DNA of 63,836 nt from an uncultured Prevotellaceae bacterium (GCA_900314715.1 OMWI01000016.1:1-63836); one strand, 5' to 3'. Counted from the stretch's first letter, positions 34,453 to 43,737 are shown. Numbers and translations: made by a program. The notes: generated by a model not told the origin, from the sequence alone.

Positions 34453-37359
34453 TTATTTTATTATTACTTTCTTTCCATTCTTCACATAGATGCCCTTTGA
34501 TGGGTTGTTTACCTTCACACCATTCAAGTTGTAGATTACTTGACCGTCCTCACTATCTTGAGCAACAGTACCTATTCCATCTATGATTCCGGCATCATCA
34601 CTTACCAATGAATCATTATCTGTTTGTACAAGTATTCTTATAAAGTTGGCAGCAGGCATGTTATTTGGGTCAACCCCTGGTGTACCTGGATTAGGAAGTG
34701 TCATGTCTTCACTGCTAAGGTAAGCTTTTCCTACTGGGATTTGACGACCTTTAGTTAACCTGTAGAATGTATAATTATTAATACCACTTCCGCTCTGGTC
34801 TATCTTTTGCAATACGAATAGCTTAACCTCATCAGTTGTTGTTGCAATACCGTCAGAGGCACGGAGCAAATTGCCAGCAGGAGCAGTTACATTCTCTTCG
34901 TCAGCTACAACCATATAGTTATCACCTTGTTTTCCTTGTATGATGATAGGAGTTCCGGCAGGAATAATGGGCTCTTGATACATTTTGTCTGTTGAAGCGA
35001 CAGTTGATAAGTTTTCAACGCCATACTCAACCATACTAACACCATTATCCAAGCTAAAATCTACAACCTTATATCCATGAACATCCACTCCATCCTGGCT
35101 GTTTCTTGCCAAAGTCTGTACCCAATCAATTGCATTCTTTGTAACGTAAGTAATATAACCATCAGTTGACAATGTTACTTTCTCGAAACCATTAATTTTT
35201 GTGCAATAGTTTGAATAGGTAATACCACCAACTTTTTTGGCAAATTCAATTGGTCTACCATTATTAGAACCATAAGTACGAAGTGTATTATTAAATTGTC
35301 TTAGATATGCATATTTTCCACCAAAATTTTTGTTATAGGTCCAATTCTCATTGATATATGACCAATATTCTCCAGAACTTAACCATGATAAACTTCCCGA
35401 AGAAGCATCTGATGCACACAAATAAGGTTTATTTCCATTAGCAGTAAGGTCTTCGGTACGCATTGTGAATCCTTCTCCACTTGCTTCAAATATCAATTCA
35501 CAGGTACCTTCTGGTGCACTATCAGCATAGCCATCTGTATCAAATGTGAAATAATTAGGTGTCGTTTGCCCATGACCACTAGTAATAGTACCATTAAAAG
35601 CATAATAAGCATTGGAACCTTCAGTTGACGTAATAATAGCATATGTACCTTCTTCTGTCACCTCAGAAGCAGCCATCTTCTTCCATCTTACACCTGTGCC
35701 TTCGGTAACAATTGCATATACTGCATAAATGGTCATATCTTCTGTTCCCATCGTTGCAGATGTTACAAGTGTAGTTGGGCGATCATCTACTTCTCCAGTC
35801 CAATCTTCCGTTGACCAACCAATAAACTTAAAGTCACCTTCATCAGTTGGATTTTCAGTTGGGAACTCGATATTCGCTCCTTCTTTTGCTGTGGTCGTAC
35901 TGAAAGTTGCACCATTAGCAGAGAACATCACATTATGAGAAGCAGCTTCGACTGTCAGAGTATATGAAGCACTGCCAGCCTTGAAGTTGCCTGTAGCTTC
36001 AGATGTTGCGCTGATGATTGTTTCTCCAGCAGCAACGATGGTTACTTCACCTGTGCTGGCATCAACAGTGGCAACTTCAGGATTGGAACTTGCATATGTT
36101 ATTGTTCCATCAAATTCTACAGCAAAGCTCAATGTGGGAGCTGTGAATGCTCCACCAACTTCTGCTGTTACTGTGGTTGGGGTGAAAGCAAGCTCAGGAT
36201 CAATCTTATCATCAATGGGACTGTTTTTCTTCACATAAAGAATGGCTTTTTTTTGAGTTCCTTTATAACAGGCAAAACGTTCTTGACCACTAGTAGAATT
36301 ATACTGTAGATATCTTTCTGAAACGTTTTTTGATTGGAGTTGAAAATCATCTGTGATAATCCATTGACATGCTACTTGAGTTGGGTCTGTGCCTGTAAAA
36401 AGTTTATTATCGTTACCGCTATATGCAAGATACACCGCCCCATTTTTAAATGTCCAAGTTCCAGCATTACCGCCTAATGTAAGAATAGATATGTTTTCGT
36501 CACTCGTAATCACCTCGTTATTACTTATGGTAACATTCACTTTTTGGCGATATGAGTTATTTGCATCGGGTTTACCCATAGCAACTTCATATTCTGTTGC
36601 AACAAGAATATACTCATTTCCAGCAACAAGCTGATTGCTGTTGGTTACTTCTACAAAAACAACATTTTCAACCACGGTGATATCGAAATCCTTACGACCA
36701 CTGTTGTATTTGTTATTTCCTCCCCAAACGGCAGAGATTGTTGCAGAACCAGAACTTACACCTGTAACCAATCCTGTAGGACTGACGGAGGCAACACCAT
36801 TGTTTGTACTGCTAAAGCTAACACCAAGGTCGTTTGGATAATCTATCTGCATAGTCTCGCCAACATTAACCCTCTCCTGCAAGAGTTGCACCGTTGGGTC
36901 AATGGGACCACTAGTAGTATACGTAACTACTATTTTAGTCAAACGAGGTTTGGAAGATGAAGTAATAATCAATTCACTCGTTGAACCTAGCCACGTTTCT
37001 ACCTTATTAGACAAAGAATATGTTCCATTCACGCTAAATGCTTGTTCTCCAAAGACTTGACTTTCTGTATTGTACAATTCCACTTTTGTAATAGTATTTG
37101 AACCAGCATCAAGAGTAATAGTATTACCATTATAAAATCTAACAGCAGAACCTTTATCATAAAAAGCGGGGGCAGTAGTCCCATTACCCTTTCCATAAGT
37201 TAGGGTTCCAAAACTAGTATTAATTACAACTCCATCAAGAGAGGTACCATTAGAGCCTGTACTCATATCAATGGTAGAGGTCTCCGCCCAAGCTGTGTTC
37301 ATTCCTCCTAATAAGGTAAGGAATAGCATGGTCATCATTAATCGTAATTTCTTTTTCAT
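34453..37359 (-). CDS. Large secreted multidomain surface protein (Big2, InlB-like repeats)
   Basis: 968 residues. Signal peptide ends near NTAWA (about residue 25). Order: beta-sandwich module (27-148), Big2-like domain (155-230, GLVTGVSSGSATISA), a lectin-like module (233-375), second Big2-like domain (382-470, TGEVTIVAAGETIISA), an InlB/Bacteroides-Listeria repeat (475-550, FKFIGWSTEDWTGEV), a second lectin-like module (555-700), a Prevotella-type beta domain (715-890) and the C-terminal tail YNLNGVKVNNPSKGIYVKNGKKVIIK. The tail resembles the short C-terminal sequences found on many exported Prevotella proteins. No catalytic motif is seen; an adhesin or glycan-binding role is a guess. The gene lies downstream of the repeat-rich gap and shares its transcript with the 58-residue gene. 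Confidence 0.75.
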   Translation of the reverse strand: MKKKLRLMMTMLFLTLLGGMNTAWAETSTIDMSTGSNGTSLDGVVINTSFGTLTYGKGNGTTAPAFYDKGSAVRFYNGNTITLDAGSNTITKVELYNTESQVFGEQAFSVNGTYSLSNKVETWLGSTSELIITSSSKPRLTKIVVTYTTSGPIDPTVQLLQERVNVGETMQIDYPNDLGVSFSSTNNGVASVSPTGLVTGVSSGSATISAVWGGNNKYNSGRKDFDITVVENVVFVEVTNSNQLVAGNEYILVATEYEVAMGKPDANNSYRQKVNVTISNNEVITSDENISILTLGGNAGTWTFKNGAVYLAYSGNDNKLFTGTDPTQVACQWIITDDFQLQSKNVSERYLQYNSTSGQERFACYKGTQKKAILYVKKNSPIDDKIDPELAFTPTTVTAEVGGAFTAPTLSFAVEFDGTITYASSNPEVATVDASTGEVTIVAAGETIISATSEATGNFKAGSASYTLTVEAASHNVMFSANGATFSTTTAKEGANIEFPTENPTDEGDFKFIGWSTEDWTGEVDDRPTTLVTSATMGTEDMTIYAVYAIVTEGTGVRWKKMAASEVTEEGTYAIITSTEGSNAYYAFNGTITSGHGQTTPNYFTFDTDGYADSAPEGTCELIFEASGEGFTMRTEDLTANGNKPYLCASDASSGSLSWLSSGEYWSYINENWTYNKNFGGKYAYLRQFNNTLRTYGSNNGRPIEFAKKVGGITYSNYCTKINGFEKVTLSTDGYITYVTKNAIDWVQTLARNSQDGVDVHGYKVVDFSLDNGVSMVEYGVENLSTVASTDKMYQEPIIPAGTPIIIQGKQGDNYMVVADEENVTAPAGNLLRASDGIATTTDEVKLFVLQKIDQSGSGINNYTFYRLTKGRQIPVGKAYLSSEDMTLPNPGTPGVDPNNMPAANFIRILVQTDNDSLVSDDAGIIDGIGTVAQDSEDGQVIYNLNGVKVNNPSKGIYVKNGKKVIIK

Positions 37360-37462
37360 AAGCTTTTATGTTTTTAATTAATTAATAATATCACGTTTAA
37401 TAAAAAATGTTGGAGTATGATGGTTTAATGCCCATTACAAGCCCCCATTACATAAAATCAAA

Positions 37463-37470
37463 CAAAGATA
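37463..37470 (-). promoter_or_regulatory. -7 box of the 968-residue surface protein
   Basis: TATCTTTG on the minus strand, about 105 bp before the start codon. No clear -33 element. Confidence 0.4.
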
Positions 37471-37856
37471 CACATTATTATCTTATTAAGACAGAGAAAA
37501 CTTCATTAATTAATCTTTTTTAATGAAAATACAGCAAGTGTCAACGTTTATATTACGCCTTAGCTTTATCGTCTACAAACCTCATCAAAAAACGATGTAT
37601 TTCATAAGTTTCAACGGTTTGAATCTCGGATATCTCAAACACTATGTTTGCAATCGGCAAAGGATATTTATGACATTTCTATACATATTATATGCATCAT
37701 GTAAATATATCCTGATGAAACTTGAGCTTGCGAAAGCTGAAATGTTGCTCTTATTAGTGTTTGCATATTTTCTGAAAAACATGAAATCTGTGGTTTTCTC
37801 GAAGACCCCCCCTATTTTTGGATAAATATCTTATTATCAAAGAGTTGTATTTTTCA

Positions 37857-38077
37857 AGACCTCACCTAAGACCTCCCGTTAGACCTCCCATAGACCTCCC
37901 GTTAAACCTCCCGTTTTGCCGACCTGATTTTCGATTGATTATCTTTCTGCTCACTCATTTCAAGTGTATCATAATATTACTTCATCAATCTTGTTTTTGT
38001 GAACTTTCATAAGCTCCGACGGGAGGTCTTACGGGAGGTCTATGGGAGGTCTTACGGGAGGTCTTACGGGAGGTCTT
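37857..38077. repeat. Inverted pair of five-unit 12-bp GGGAGGTC arrays
   Basis: Right arm 38019-38077: units ACGGGAGGTCTT, ACGGGAGGTCT, ATGGGAGGTCTT, ACGGGAGGTCTT, ACGGGAGGTCTT. Left arm (about 37857-37916) read on the minus strand gives the same five in the same order, including the 11-bp second unit and the ATGGG third unit, with a few substitutions. The arms face each other across about 100 bp of unique sequence and could pair over nearly 60 bp. Confidence 0.85.
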
Positions 38078-38127
38078 TTAAGCTTTTCGATTTAGCAACT
38101 CGTTAATAATTAGATGCTTATAAAAAA

Positions 38128-38142
38128 CGACGGGAGGTCTTG
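38128..38142 (+). repeat. Detached copy of the GGGAGGTC unit
   Basis: CGACGGGAGGTCTT lies 50 bp beyond the right arm of the inverted array. It has the CGACGGG flank found at the first right-arm unit. Confidence 0.65.
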
Positions 38143-38235
38143 GCAAAAAGATTGAAAATTGATGATTGAAGATAAAAAATTAGCAAATCACAATTCACAA
38201 TTAGGCTTATTTACTCACAAGTCATTTTGAATGCA

Positions 38236-38338
38236 TAAACCATAGCTTTAGACGATGTAAACGATAGGTTTGTTTGCTATAAACCATTCATCTATAACGT
38301 ACAAATCAATTGTTTATAGCATATAAAGTTATGGTTTT
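38236..38338. repeat. Array C of 22-bp-period quasi-palindromes (5 units)
   Basis: Units at 38236 (TAAACCATAGCTTTA), 38258 (TAAACGATAGGTTTG), 38280 (TAAACCATTCATCTA), 38302 (CAAATCAATTGTTTA) and 38324 (TAAAGTTATGGTTTT), all 22 bp apart. A sixth, TAACCCATCGTATAG at 38351, is 27 bp on. Confidence 0.85.
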
Positions 38339-38388
38339 TAACCTAATCTATAACCCATCGTATAGGCAAAAAAAAGGAGCTAAAAAAA

Positions 38389-38470
38389 AACACTTAACTG
38401 TTTTGAAAGTTTTAGTTAAGTGTTGCAAAAGTAATACTTAACTGTTTTGATAGCTTTAGTTAAGTGTTAC
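38389..38470. repeat. Alternating CTTAAC/GTTAAG array with 22-bp steps
   Basis: Two 38-bp near-identical copies (38389-38426, 38433-38470), each an inverted repeat ACTTAACT...AGTTAAGT. The hexamers CTTAAC, GTTAAG, CTTAAC, GTTAAG start at 38393, 38415, 38437 and 38459, exactly 22 bp apart with alternating orientation. It lies just downstream of the lipoprotein gene. Confidence 0.75.
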
Positions 38471-38525
38471 TAAGAGTTGTCATTTTTGGGCTTAAATTCT
38501 GGTTGTTTATAGAAGAATTAGGAGA

Positions 38526-39008
38526 TTACTTTATTGGTCTCAATAACTCATTCACTTCCACTATCCACTTGTCCGTTTCGGGTTGGTATATGAGGGGAAT
38601 GTCGAACTGGGCGGTATTTACGATGGTGGCAGCCTTGCCGATGGTGTCCATTCGCAGGTAATTCTGTATGGTGACGTGCGCAATGGCAGTCTTGTCGTCT
38701 TCGGAATAAACAACCTCGTTGATTTCACACGATGCAGGCAACTCCTTCGATTGCAACAAATCGATATCGGCTTGGTGTACTTGCGACGCGGCATAATGCA
38801 TCCACTTTTCCGATTCGGGCGTTACGAAGCGAACGGCATGATGAAACTGCCAATTGAAATAATACACGGCAAAGGAATCCACCTCTTTTTTCAACTGTCT
38901 CGAACTACCTGCATGAAAATCACATGCAACTAGTAAAAAGAGCGCACCCAATACCATTATGACGCAACGAATGTGTAAACTCAATATATACTGAAATGCT
39001 TTTTTCAT
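38526..39008 (-). CDS. Small lipoprotein, DUF4878-like
   Basis: 160 residues from MKKAFQYILSLH; lipobox LLVAC puts the lipid-modified Cys near residue 28. An ATG eight codons further up is in frame but would lengthen the basic N-region without need. Alpha+beta body (about 45-155) with YYFNWQFHHAVRFVTPESEKW and KTAIAHVTIQNYLRMD, similar in layout to the NTF2-like DUF4878 lipoproteins of Bacteroidales. Function unknown. It stands alone and diverges from the MBL gene. Confidence 0.65.
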   Translation of the reverse strand: MKKAFQYILSLHIRCVIMVLGALFLLVACDFHAGSSRQLKKEVDSFAVYYFNWQFHHAVRFVTPESEKWMHYAASQVHQADIDLLQSKELPASCEINEVVYSEDDKTAIAHVTIQNYLRMDTIGKAATIVNTAQFDIPLIYQPETDKWIVEVNELLRPIK

Positions 39009-39082
39009 CTTAAAATTATTAAATTTCGACAAAGATAGTAAAAAGATGGGATATGATAAGTGGGAAGATGGAATATTTTTAT

Positions 39083-39090
39083 TAATTTTG
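39083..39090 (+). promoter_or_regulatory. -7 box of the MBL hydrolase gene
   Basis: TAATTTTG, 18 bp before the ATG at 39108. In-frame start codons upstream of this box are therefore rejected. Confidence 0.55.
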
Positions 39091-39107
39091 TGGAAAATAA
39101 AACACTC

Positions 39108-39911
39108 ATGCTAAAATTCATCTCATTAGGGAGCGGAAGTAGTGGCAATTGTTATTTTTTGTACACGGAAACTGACGGACTCCTGATTGACGCTGGCGTT
39201 GGGGTTAGATCTGTGAAGAAATGCTTGAAAAACTATGGCATTCCCCTGAATCGCGTCAACAACATGATTATCACGCACGACCATGCAGACCACGTGAAAG
39301 CCGTGGGAAGCGTGAGCCGTGACTTCAACATACCCGTCTATTCCACCCTTACCGTTCACGTTGGCATCAACAATAACTATTGTGTGCGTTGCAAGATTGA
39401 CCCGTCGCGCGTGAAATTGATTGAAAAAGGTGAAACCATTACCTTGGGTAGTTTCACCATTACCTCGTTTGACGTTCCCCACGACAGCCTCGATAGCGTA
39501 GGCTATCGCATACAGGTAGGCGACGTGGTGTTTTGCATCATGACCGACGTAGGGCATCTCACCGATGAAATGAAAAAGTTCATTGGCGAGTCTAACTACC
39601 TCATCATCGAAGCCAATTACGACGTGGAAATGCTAAAGGCAGGTACCTATCCGGCACATTTGAAGGCGCGAATACTGAGTGAGAAGGGACACATGTCGAA
39701 TGAGGATTGCGGTATGGCTCTTGCAGAGAACGCCACCGAAAGCCTCAAGCACGTTTGGCTGTGCCACTTGAGCGAAGAGAACAACCATCCAGAGTTGGCT
39801 CGTAAGACGGTGGAACAGATATTGCGCTCATACGGCATCATCCCAGGCAAAGACTTCCAAGTAGACGTATTGAAACGCACCACCCCATCGAACGTATTCG
39901 AGTTAACCTAA
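39108..39911 (+). CDS. Metallo-beta-lactamase-fold hydrolase (YycJ/WalJ type)
   Basis: 267 residues starting MLKFISLGSGSSGNCYFL, the opening strand pair of the YycJ family. THDHADH carries the first zinc ligands; FDVPHDSLDSVGYRI, FCIMTDVGH and the later IIEANYD and LCHLSEENN supply the others. Probably a cytoplasmic nuclease or hydrolase; YycJ of Gram-positives has been linked to 5' exonuclease activity. Its 3' end overlaps the convergent GT2 gene by 9 bp. Confidence 0.85.
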   Translation: MLKFISLGSGSSGNCYFLYTETDGLLIDAGVGVRSVKKCLKNYGIPLNRVNNMIITHDHADHVKAVGSVSRDFNIPVYSTLTVHVGINNNYCVRCKIDPSRVKLIEKGETITLGSFTITSFDVPHDSLDSVGYRIQVGDVVFCIMTDVGHLTDEMKKFIGESNYLIIEANYDVEMLKAGTYPAHLKARILSEKGHMSNEDCGMALAENATESLKHVWLCHLSEENNHPELARKTVEQILRSYGIIPGKDFQVDVLKRTTPSNVFELT

Positions 39912-40787
39912 CTCTGTGTAATAGCCCAACTTATACAACTTGAACACCAACAACGAGGGCTTATCACCACACAAGTTTCTGCGCCAACGATTCTTCATCT
40001 TCCGATAGATCCACAAAAACGGAGTATGAAGACGGGATTGCCTGAGTTTGTCGGAAGCATCGAGCAATCGCGCATAGCCTCTTAACTCGTCACGGAACAT
40101 GTAAATCGTCCTAAGACTCTCTTCTGTCTTCTCCATGAAACGAGCATTGTCCTCAAACCTGTCGAATGCCAACGGGTTGGAGATATGGTCGATGGAAATG
40201 CCAGCCATCTGTAGTTGCTTGCCAAACAACACGTCTTCATAGCCATAGTGCCTAAACCTCACATCCAACGGATGGTTGATAAATACCTGTCGGGAAACCA
40301 AAAAGTTGGAAGTGTGAAAATCCTGGTAAGGCGAACGTATTCTCATCTCTGCCGTATGCATCGGTTCTGCTTTTTTCTCATAAAGATAACGCAGGTTGCC
40401 CTTGAGTTCCTCCGCATCGCCCTTCACCACATATCCACCATAAACCACATCATCCACGGTATCCAAGTATTCGGCGATGTAATCATCCTTACATACCGCC
40501 ATGTGACTATCTACAAACAGTAACCACTCGTAATGAGCTTGTTGAGCCAACCAATTCCTGATGCATGCGCGTCCCGTATTCAGTTCGCGTAACTCATACC
40601 TACACCTATTTATATTATTAATATAGGAATTGCGTTGCTTCACTTCTTCGTTCGTAGAGCCATCATCAGCCACAACAATCTCATACTTCAACCTCTGAAT
40701 AGAGTCACATTGGCGAGCAAGAGCCTGAACTAAGTCTACGCAAATGTCATTGAATGTTGGAATTAAAATGGATAGTTCTTTTTTCAT
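39903..40787 (-). CDS. GT2-family glycosyltransferase
   Basis: 294 residues. GT-A fold with N-terminal LSILIPTFND, VVADDGSTNEEV (DDGS nucleotide motif), LLFVDSHMAVCKDDY (a DSH variant of the usual DxD metal site) and FRHYGYEDVLFGKQLQ, where the GYED segment is the GT2 acceptor/base region. No membrane helices. Start overlaps the uvrA stop by 4 bp (ATGA), so it is translated after uvrA. Substrate unknown. Confidence 0.85.
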   Translation of the reverse strand: MKKELSILIPTFNDICVDLVQALARQCDSIQRLKYEIVVADDGSTNEEVKQRNSYINNINRCRYELRELNTGRACIRNWLAQQAHYEWLLFVDSHMAVCKDDYIAEYLDTVDDVVYGGYVVKGDAEELKGNLRYLYEKKAEPMHTAEMRIRSPYQDFHTSNFLVSRQVFINHPLDVRFRHYGYEDVLFGKQLQMAGISIDHISNPLAFDRFEDNARFMEKTEESLRTIYMFRDELRGYARLLDASDKLRQSRLHTPFLWIYRKMKNRWRRNLCGDKPSLLVFKLYKLGYYTELG

Positions 40788-43651
40788 ATCTTAGATTTTA
40801 GGAATAATCCCGTTATGCTTTTCGGGCATTGCACCACCTCTTCGGGAGTACCGCAACACACGATGCTACCGCCATGATCGCCACCGTCTGGACCTAAGTC
40901 GATGATGTAATCGGCACACTTCACCACATCCAAGTTGTGCTCTACCACTAAAATGGTGTGCCCTCGTTCAATAAGCGCATCAAAAGCATGTAACAATCGT
41001 TGAATATCGTGAAAGTGAAGACCCGTTGTAGGCTCGTCGAAGATAAACAATGTGGGGTCTTGCCGTTCCTGTCCGATGAAGTAAGCCAACTTAACACGTT
41101 GGTTTTCGCCTCCCGAAAGCGTAGACGAATTCTGTCCCAACTTGATGTAGCCCAGTCCTACGTCTTCCAACGGTTGCAATCTCTCGGCCACCAAAGCCGA
41201 CAATTGCGACATTGACTTTTGTGGAATGCGACGGGAAGCATCAGAAAAGAACTCGATAGCTTCAGAAACCGTCATGTCGAGCACTTCACTAATATCCTTT
41301 CCCTCAAATTTCACGTCGAGAATGTCACGCTTGAAACGCTTACCATGACACTCCTCACACTCCAATTCAAGGTCTGCCATGAATTGCATTTCAATCGTAA
41401 TAACGCCTACACCCTTGCAACTCTCACATCTGCCACCTTCGGCATTGAACGAGAAATATTGGGGAGAGAATCCCATCTGCTTAGACAGAGGTTGTTCGGC
41501 GAAGAGTTGACGAATCACATCGTATGCCTTGACGTATGTGGCAGGATTGGAACGAGTACTCTTGCCAATGGGATTTTGGTCAACCAATTCCACATGAGCC
41601 ACTTGCTTCCAATCTCCTTCAATGGCGGCATACTCACCAGGAATATCAGCCACCTCGTCAAGATGTCTTTTCAAGGCGGGGAACAACGTTCCTTTCACCA
41701 ACGACGACTTTCCAGAACCACTCACACCCGTAACGACGGTCATCACGTTCAACGGAAACTTCACGTCGATGCCTCGTAGGTTGTTCATGCGACAACCCTT
41801 GAGTTCTATATACATATTCCACGGTCTTCTCGACGTAGGAACATCAATCTTATCTATACCCAACAGATATTGGATGGTATAGGAACGAGGATACTTCTCT
41901 TCCATACCAACCAACTTCTCTTGAGTTGGGATTTCGCCTTCGAATACGATTTCACCTCCCAATCTACCAGCATCAGGTCCCACGTCAATCAAGTAATCTG
42001 CCGCGCGCATGATTTCCTCATCGTGTTCCACCACGATAACGGTATTGCCAAGCGATTGCAAATCCTTGAGAACGTGAATCAATCGTTGCGTATCACGACT
42101 ATGCAAGCCGATACTGGGTTCATCGAGAATGTAAAGCGAACCTACTAAAGAACTACCAAGCGACGTGGTGAGATTAATGCGTTGACTTTCACCACCACTC
42201 AACGTATTGGAAGGTCGGTTTAAGGTGAGATACCCCAATCCAACATCCACGAGGAATTTCAGGCGCATCTTGATTTCGGTAAGCAAACGTTTCGCCACTT
42301 GCTCATCATGCTCATCTAATTGGAGCGTATCAAACCACTCTTTCAAGTTGATAACGGGCATTTCCACCAAGTCGCAAATGCTCTTGCCTCCGATTTGTAC
42401 CCACGTAGCCTCTTTCTTCAATCTGGTACCATGACAATCAGGACAAATAGTCTTGCCACGATACCTACTCATCATCACACGATATTGTATCTTGTATTGA
42501 TTCTCCTTGACCATCTGGAAAAAGGCATCAATGTTAACTTGGTCGTGAATGTCCAAATGTTTTTCCGATGGAAGACCGTGCCATAGCATATCCTTCTCCT
42601 TGCGCGACAACTCGAAATAAGGTTTGAAAATGGGAAAACCATCAACAACGGCTTTTCTGCAAAACACCTCGCGCCAAATGCCCATCTTGTCACCATGCCA
42701 ACACTGAACGCAACCATCATACACGCTCAGCGAACTATTGGGGATGACCAGTTTCTCATCAATTCCGATGATGCTTCCAAAACCTTCACACGTTGGACAG
42801 GCGCCAACAGGAGAATTGAAGGAGAACATATTATCGTTGGGTTCTTCAAACGTTATGCCGTCTTCTTCATATCGTGAAGAGAAATCGTAACAAATATTTG
42901 ACGGGAGGAAGACCAACCTACACGCGCCATCGCCCTCATACATGGCGGTTTCTGCAGAATCCGTCAAGCGAGAAATCACGTCCTTAGAATGACTCACCGA
43001 CATTCTGTCAATCAATAGCCATAAGTCGGAATTCATAGAAGGCGACGTGGAATCAAGCAACACGGCTGGTTGTTGTTCGAGGAATTCATCAATGCGAATG
43101 AAGGCATTCTTATACCACAACCTAACGAAACCCTGTTGAATTTCCATTTCCAATTGTTTGCGAAGTGTACGTCCTTCCACAACATGCAAGGGTGCAAGAA
43201 CCACAAACTTAGTACCTTCCGAAAAACCCAATACGCAATTGACGATGTCTTCTATGGAGTTTTTCTTCACTTCCTGACCGCTCACTGGAGAATAAGTCTT
43301 ACCTACGCGAGCGTACAAAAGACGTAAGTATTCATATATTTCAGTAGATGTTCCCACGGTAGAACGCGGATTACGAGCAATCGTTTTCTGTTCGATGGCA
43401 ATGGCGGGCGGCAATCCTTTGATGAAGTCGCATTCGGGCTTGCTCATCCTACCCAAGAACTGGCGCGCAAAGGCAGACAACGACTCCACATATCGTCTTT
43501 GTCCCTCTGCATACAACGTATCAAATGCCAACGATGACTTTCCTGACCCAGAGACCCCAGCAATCACGATGAACTTATTGCGCGGTATCTTCAAGTCGAT
43601 ATTCTTCAGATTGTTAACTCTTGCTCCTTTTACCTCTATGTAGTCTGACAT
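40784..43651 (-). CDS. uvrA: Excinuclease ABC subunit A
   Basis: Damage-recognition ATPase of nucleotide excision repair. 955 residues from MSDYIEVKGARVNNLKNID; an upstream ATG adds eight atypical residues. Two ABC units with P-loops GVSGSGKSS (near 33) and GVSGSGKSS again near 655, signatures NTLSGGESQRI and STLSGGENQRV, zinc sites CPTCEGFG/CPDCHG and C-x2-C-x19-C-x2-C (CESCKGVGV...CEECHG). Length is normal. Cotranscribed with the GT2 gene. Confidence 0.97.
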   Translation of the reverse strand: MSDYIEVKGARVNNLKNIDLKIPRNKFIVIAGVSGSGKSSLAFDTLYAEGQRRYVESLSAFARQFLGRMSKPECDFIKGLPPAIAIEQKTIARNPRSTVGTSTEIYEYLRLLYARVGKTYSPVSGQEVKKNSIEDIVNCVLGFSEGTKFVVLAPLHVVEGRTLRKQLEMEIQQGFVRLWYKNAFIRIDEFLEQQPAVLLDSTSPSMNSDLWLLIDRMSVSHSKDVISRLTDSAETAMYEGDGACRLVFLPSNICYDFSSRYEEDGITFEEPNDNMFSFNSPVGACPTCEGFGSIIGIDEKLVIPNSSLSVYDGCVQCWHGDKMGIWREVFCRKAVVDGFPIFKPYFELSRKEKDMLWHGLPSEKHLDIHDQVNIDAFFQMVKENQYKIQYRVMMSRYRGKTICPDCHGTRLKKEATWVQIGGKSICDLVEMPVINLKEWFDTLQLDEHDEQVAKRLLTEIKMRLKFLVDVGLGYLTLNRPSNTLSGGESQRINLTTSLGSSLVGSLYILDEPSIGLHSRDTQRLIHVLKDLQSLGNTVIVVEHDEEIMRAADYLIDVGPDAGRLGGEIVFEGEIPTQEKLVGMEEKYPRSYTIQYLLGIDKIDVPTSRRPWNMYIELKGCRMNNLRGIDVKFPLNVMTVVTGVSGSGKSSLVKGTLFPALKRHLDEVADIPGEYAAIEGDWKQVAHVELVDQNPIGKSTRSNPATYVKAYDVIRQLFAEQPLSKQMGFSPQYFSFNAEGGRCESCKGVGVITIEMQFMADLELECEECHGKRFKRDILDVKFEGKDISEVLDMTVSEAIEFFSDASRRIPQKSMSQLSALVAERLQPLEDVGLGYIKLGQNSSTLSGGENQRVKLAYFIGQERQDPTLFIFDEPTTGLHFHDIQRLLHAFDALIERGHTILVVEHNLDVVKCADYIIDLGPDGGDHGGSIVCCGTPEEVVQCPKSITGLFLKSKI

Positions 43652-43729
43652 ATATATCCAAAATTTACTGGCCAATTATCATTTAGGCGTATTCAATTAT
43701 TTCCCGTCGTTTGGGATTTGAATAACATG

Positions 43730-43737
43730 CAAAGATA
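43730..43737 (-). promoter_or_regulatory. -7 box of uvrA
   Basis: TATCTTTG on the minus strand, 78 bp before the preferred uvrA start. Confidence 0.45.

Larger units (their letters stand above)
37360..38525. other. Gene-free 1.17-kb region rich in repeats
   Basis: No credible coding sequence. Open frames of 65-100 codons on the plus strand (37523-37825, 37818-38012) lack codon bias, and the second is mostly a translation of the GGGAGGTC repeats. The region holds, in order: the promoter area of the 968-residue gene; a possibly decayed 22-bp array (quasi-palindromes near 37589 and 37636, not in strict register); the inverted 12-bp arrays (37857-38077); an extra copy at 38128-38142; array C; and the alternating CTTAAC array. 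Confidence 0.75.

Noticed and set aside
34229-34453. 74-codon frame overlapping the 58-residue gene
   Set aside because: It has a basic, Cys-containing, non-patterned sequence; the other frame has better spacing and composition.
37523-37825. Plus-strand frame of 100 codons
   Set aside because: Amino-acid composition is that of AT-rich noncoding DNA, with no promoter, domain or conserved neighbour.
37818-38012. Plus-strand frame of 64 codons with RPPVRPPIDLPLNLPF
   Set aside because: It is a translation of the left GGGAGGTC array and has no start signal or continuation beyond the repeats.
38236-38338. CRISPR-like array
   Set aside because: Units are 15 bp and degenerate, spacers only 7 bp and no cas genes are near. 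The pattern is periodic binding-site-like, not CRISPR.
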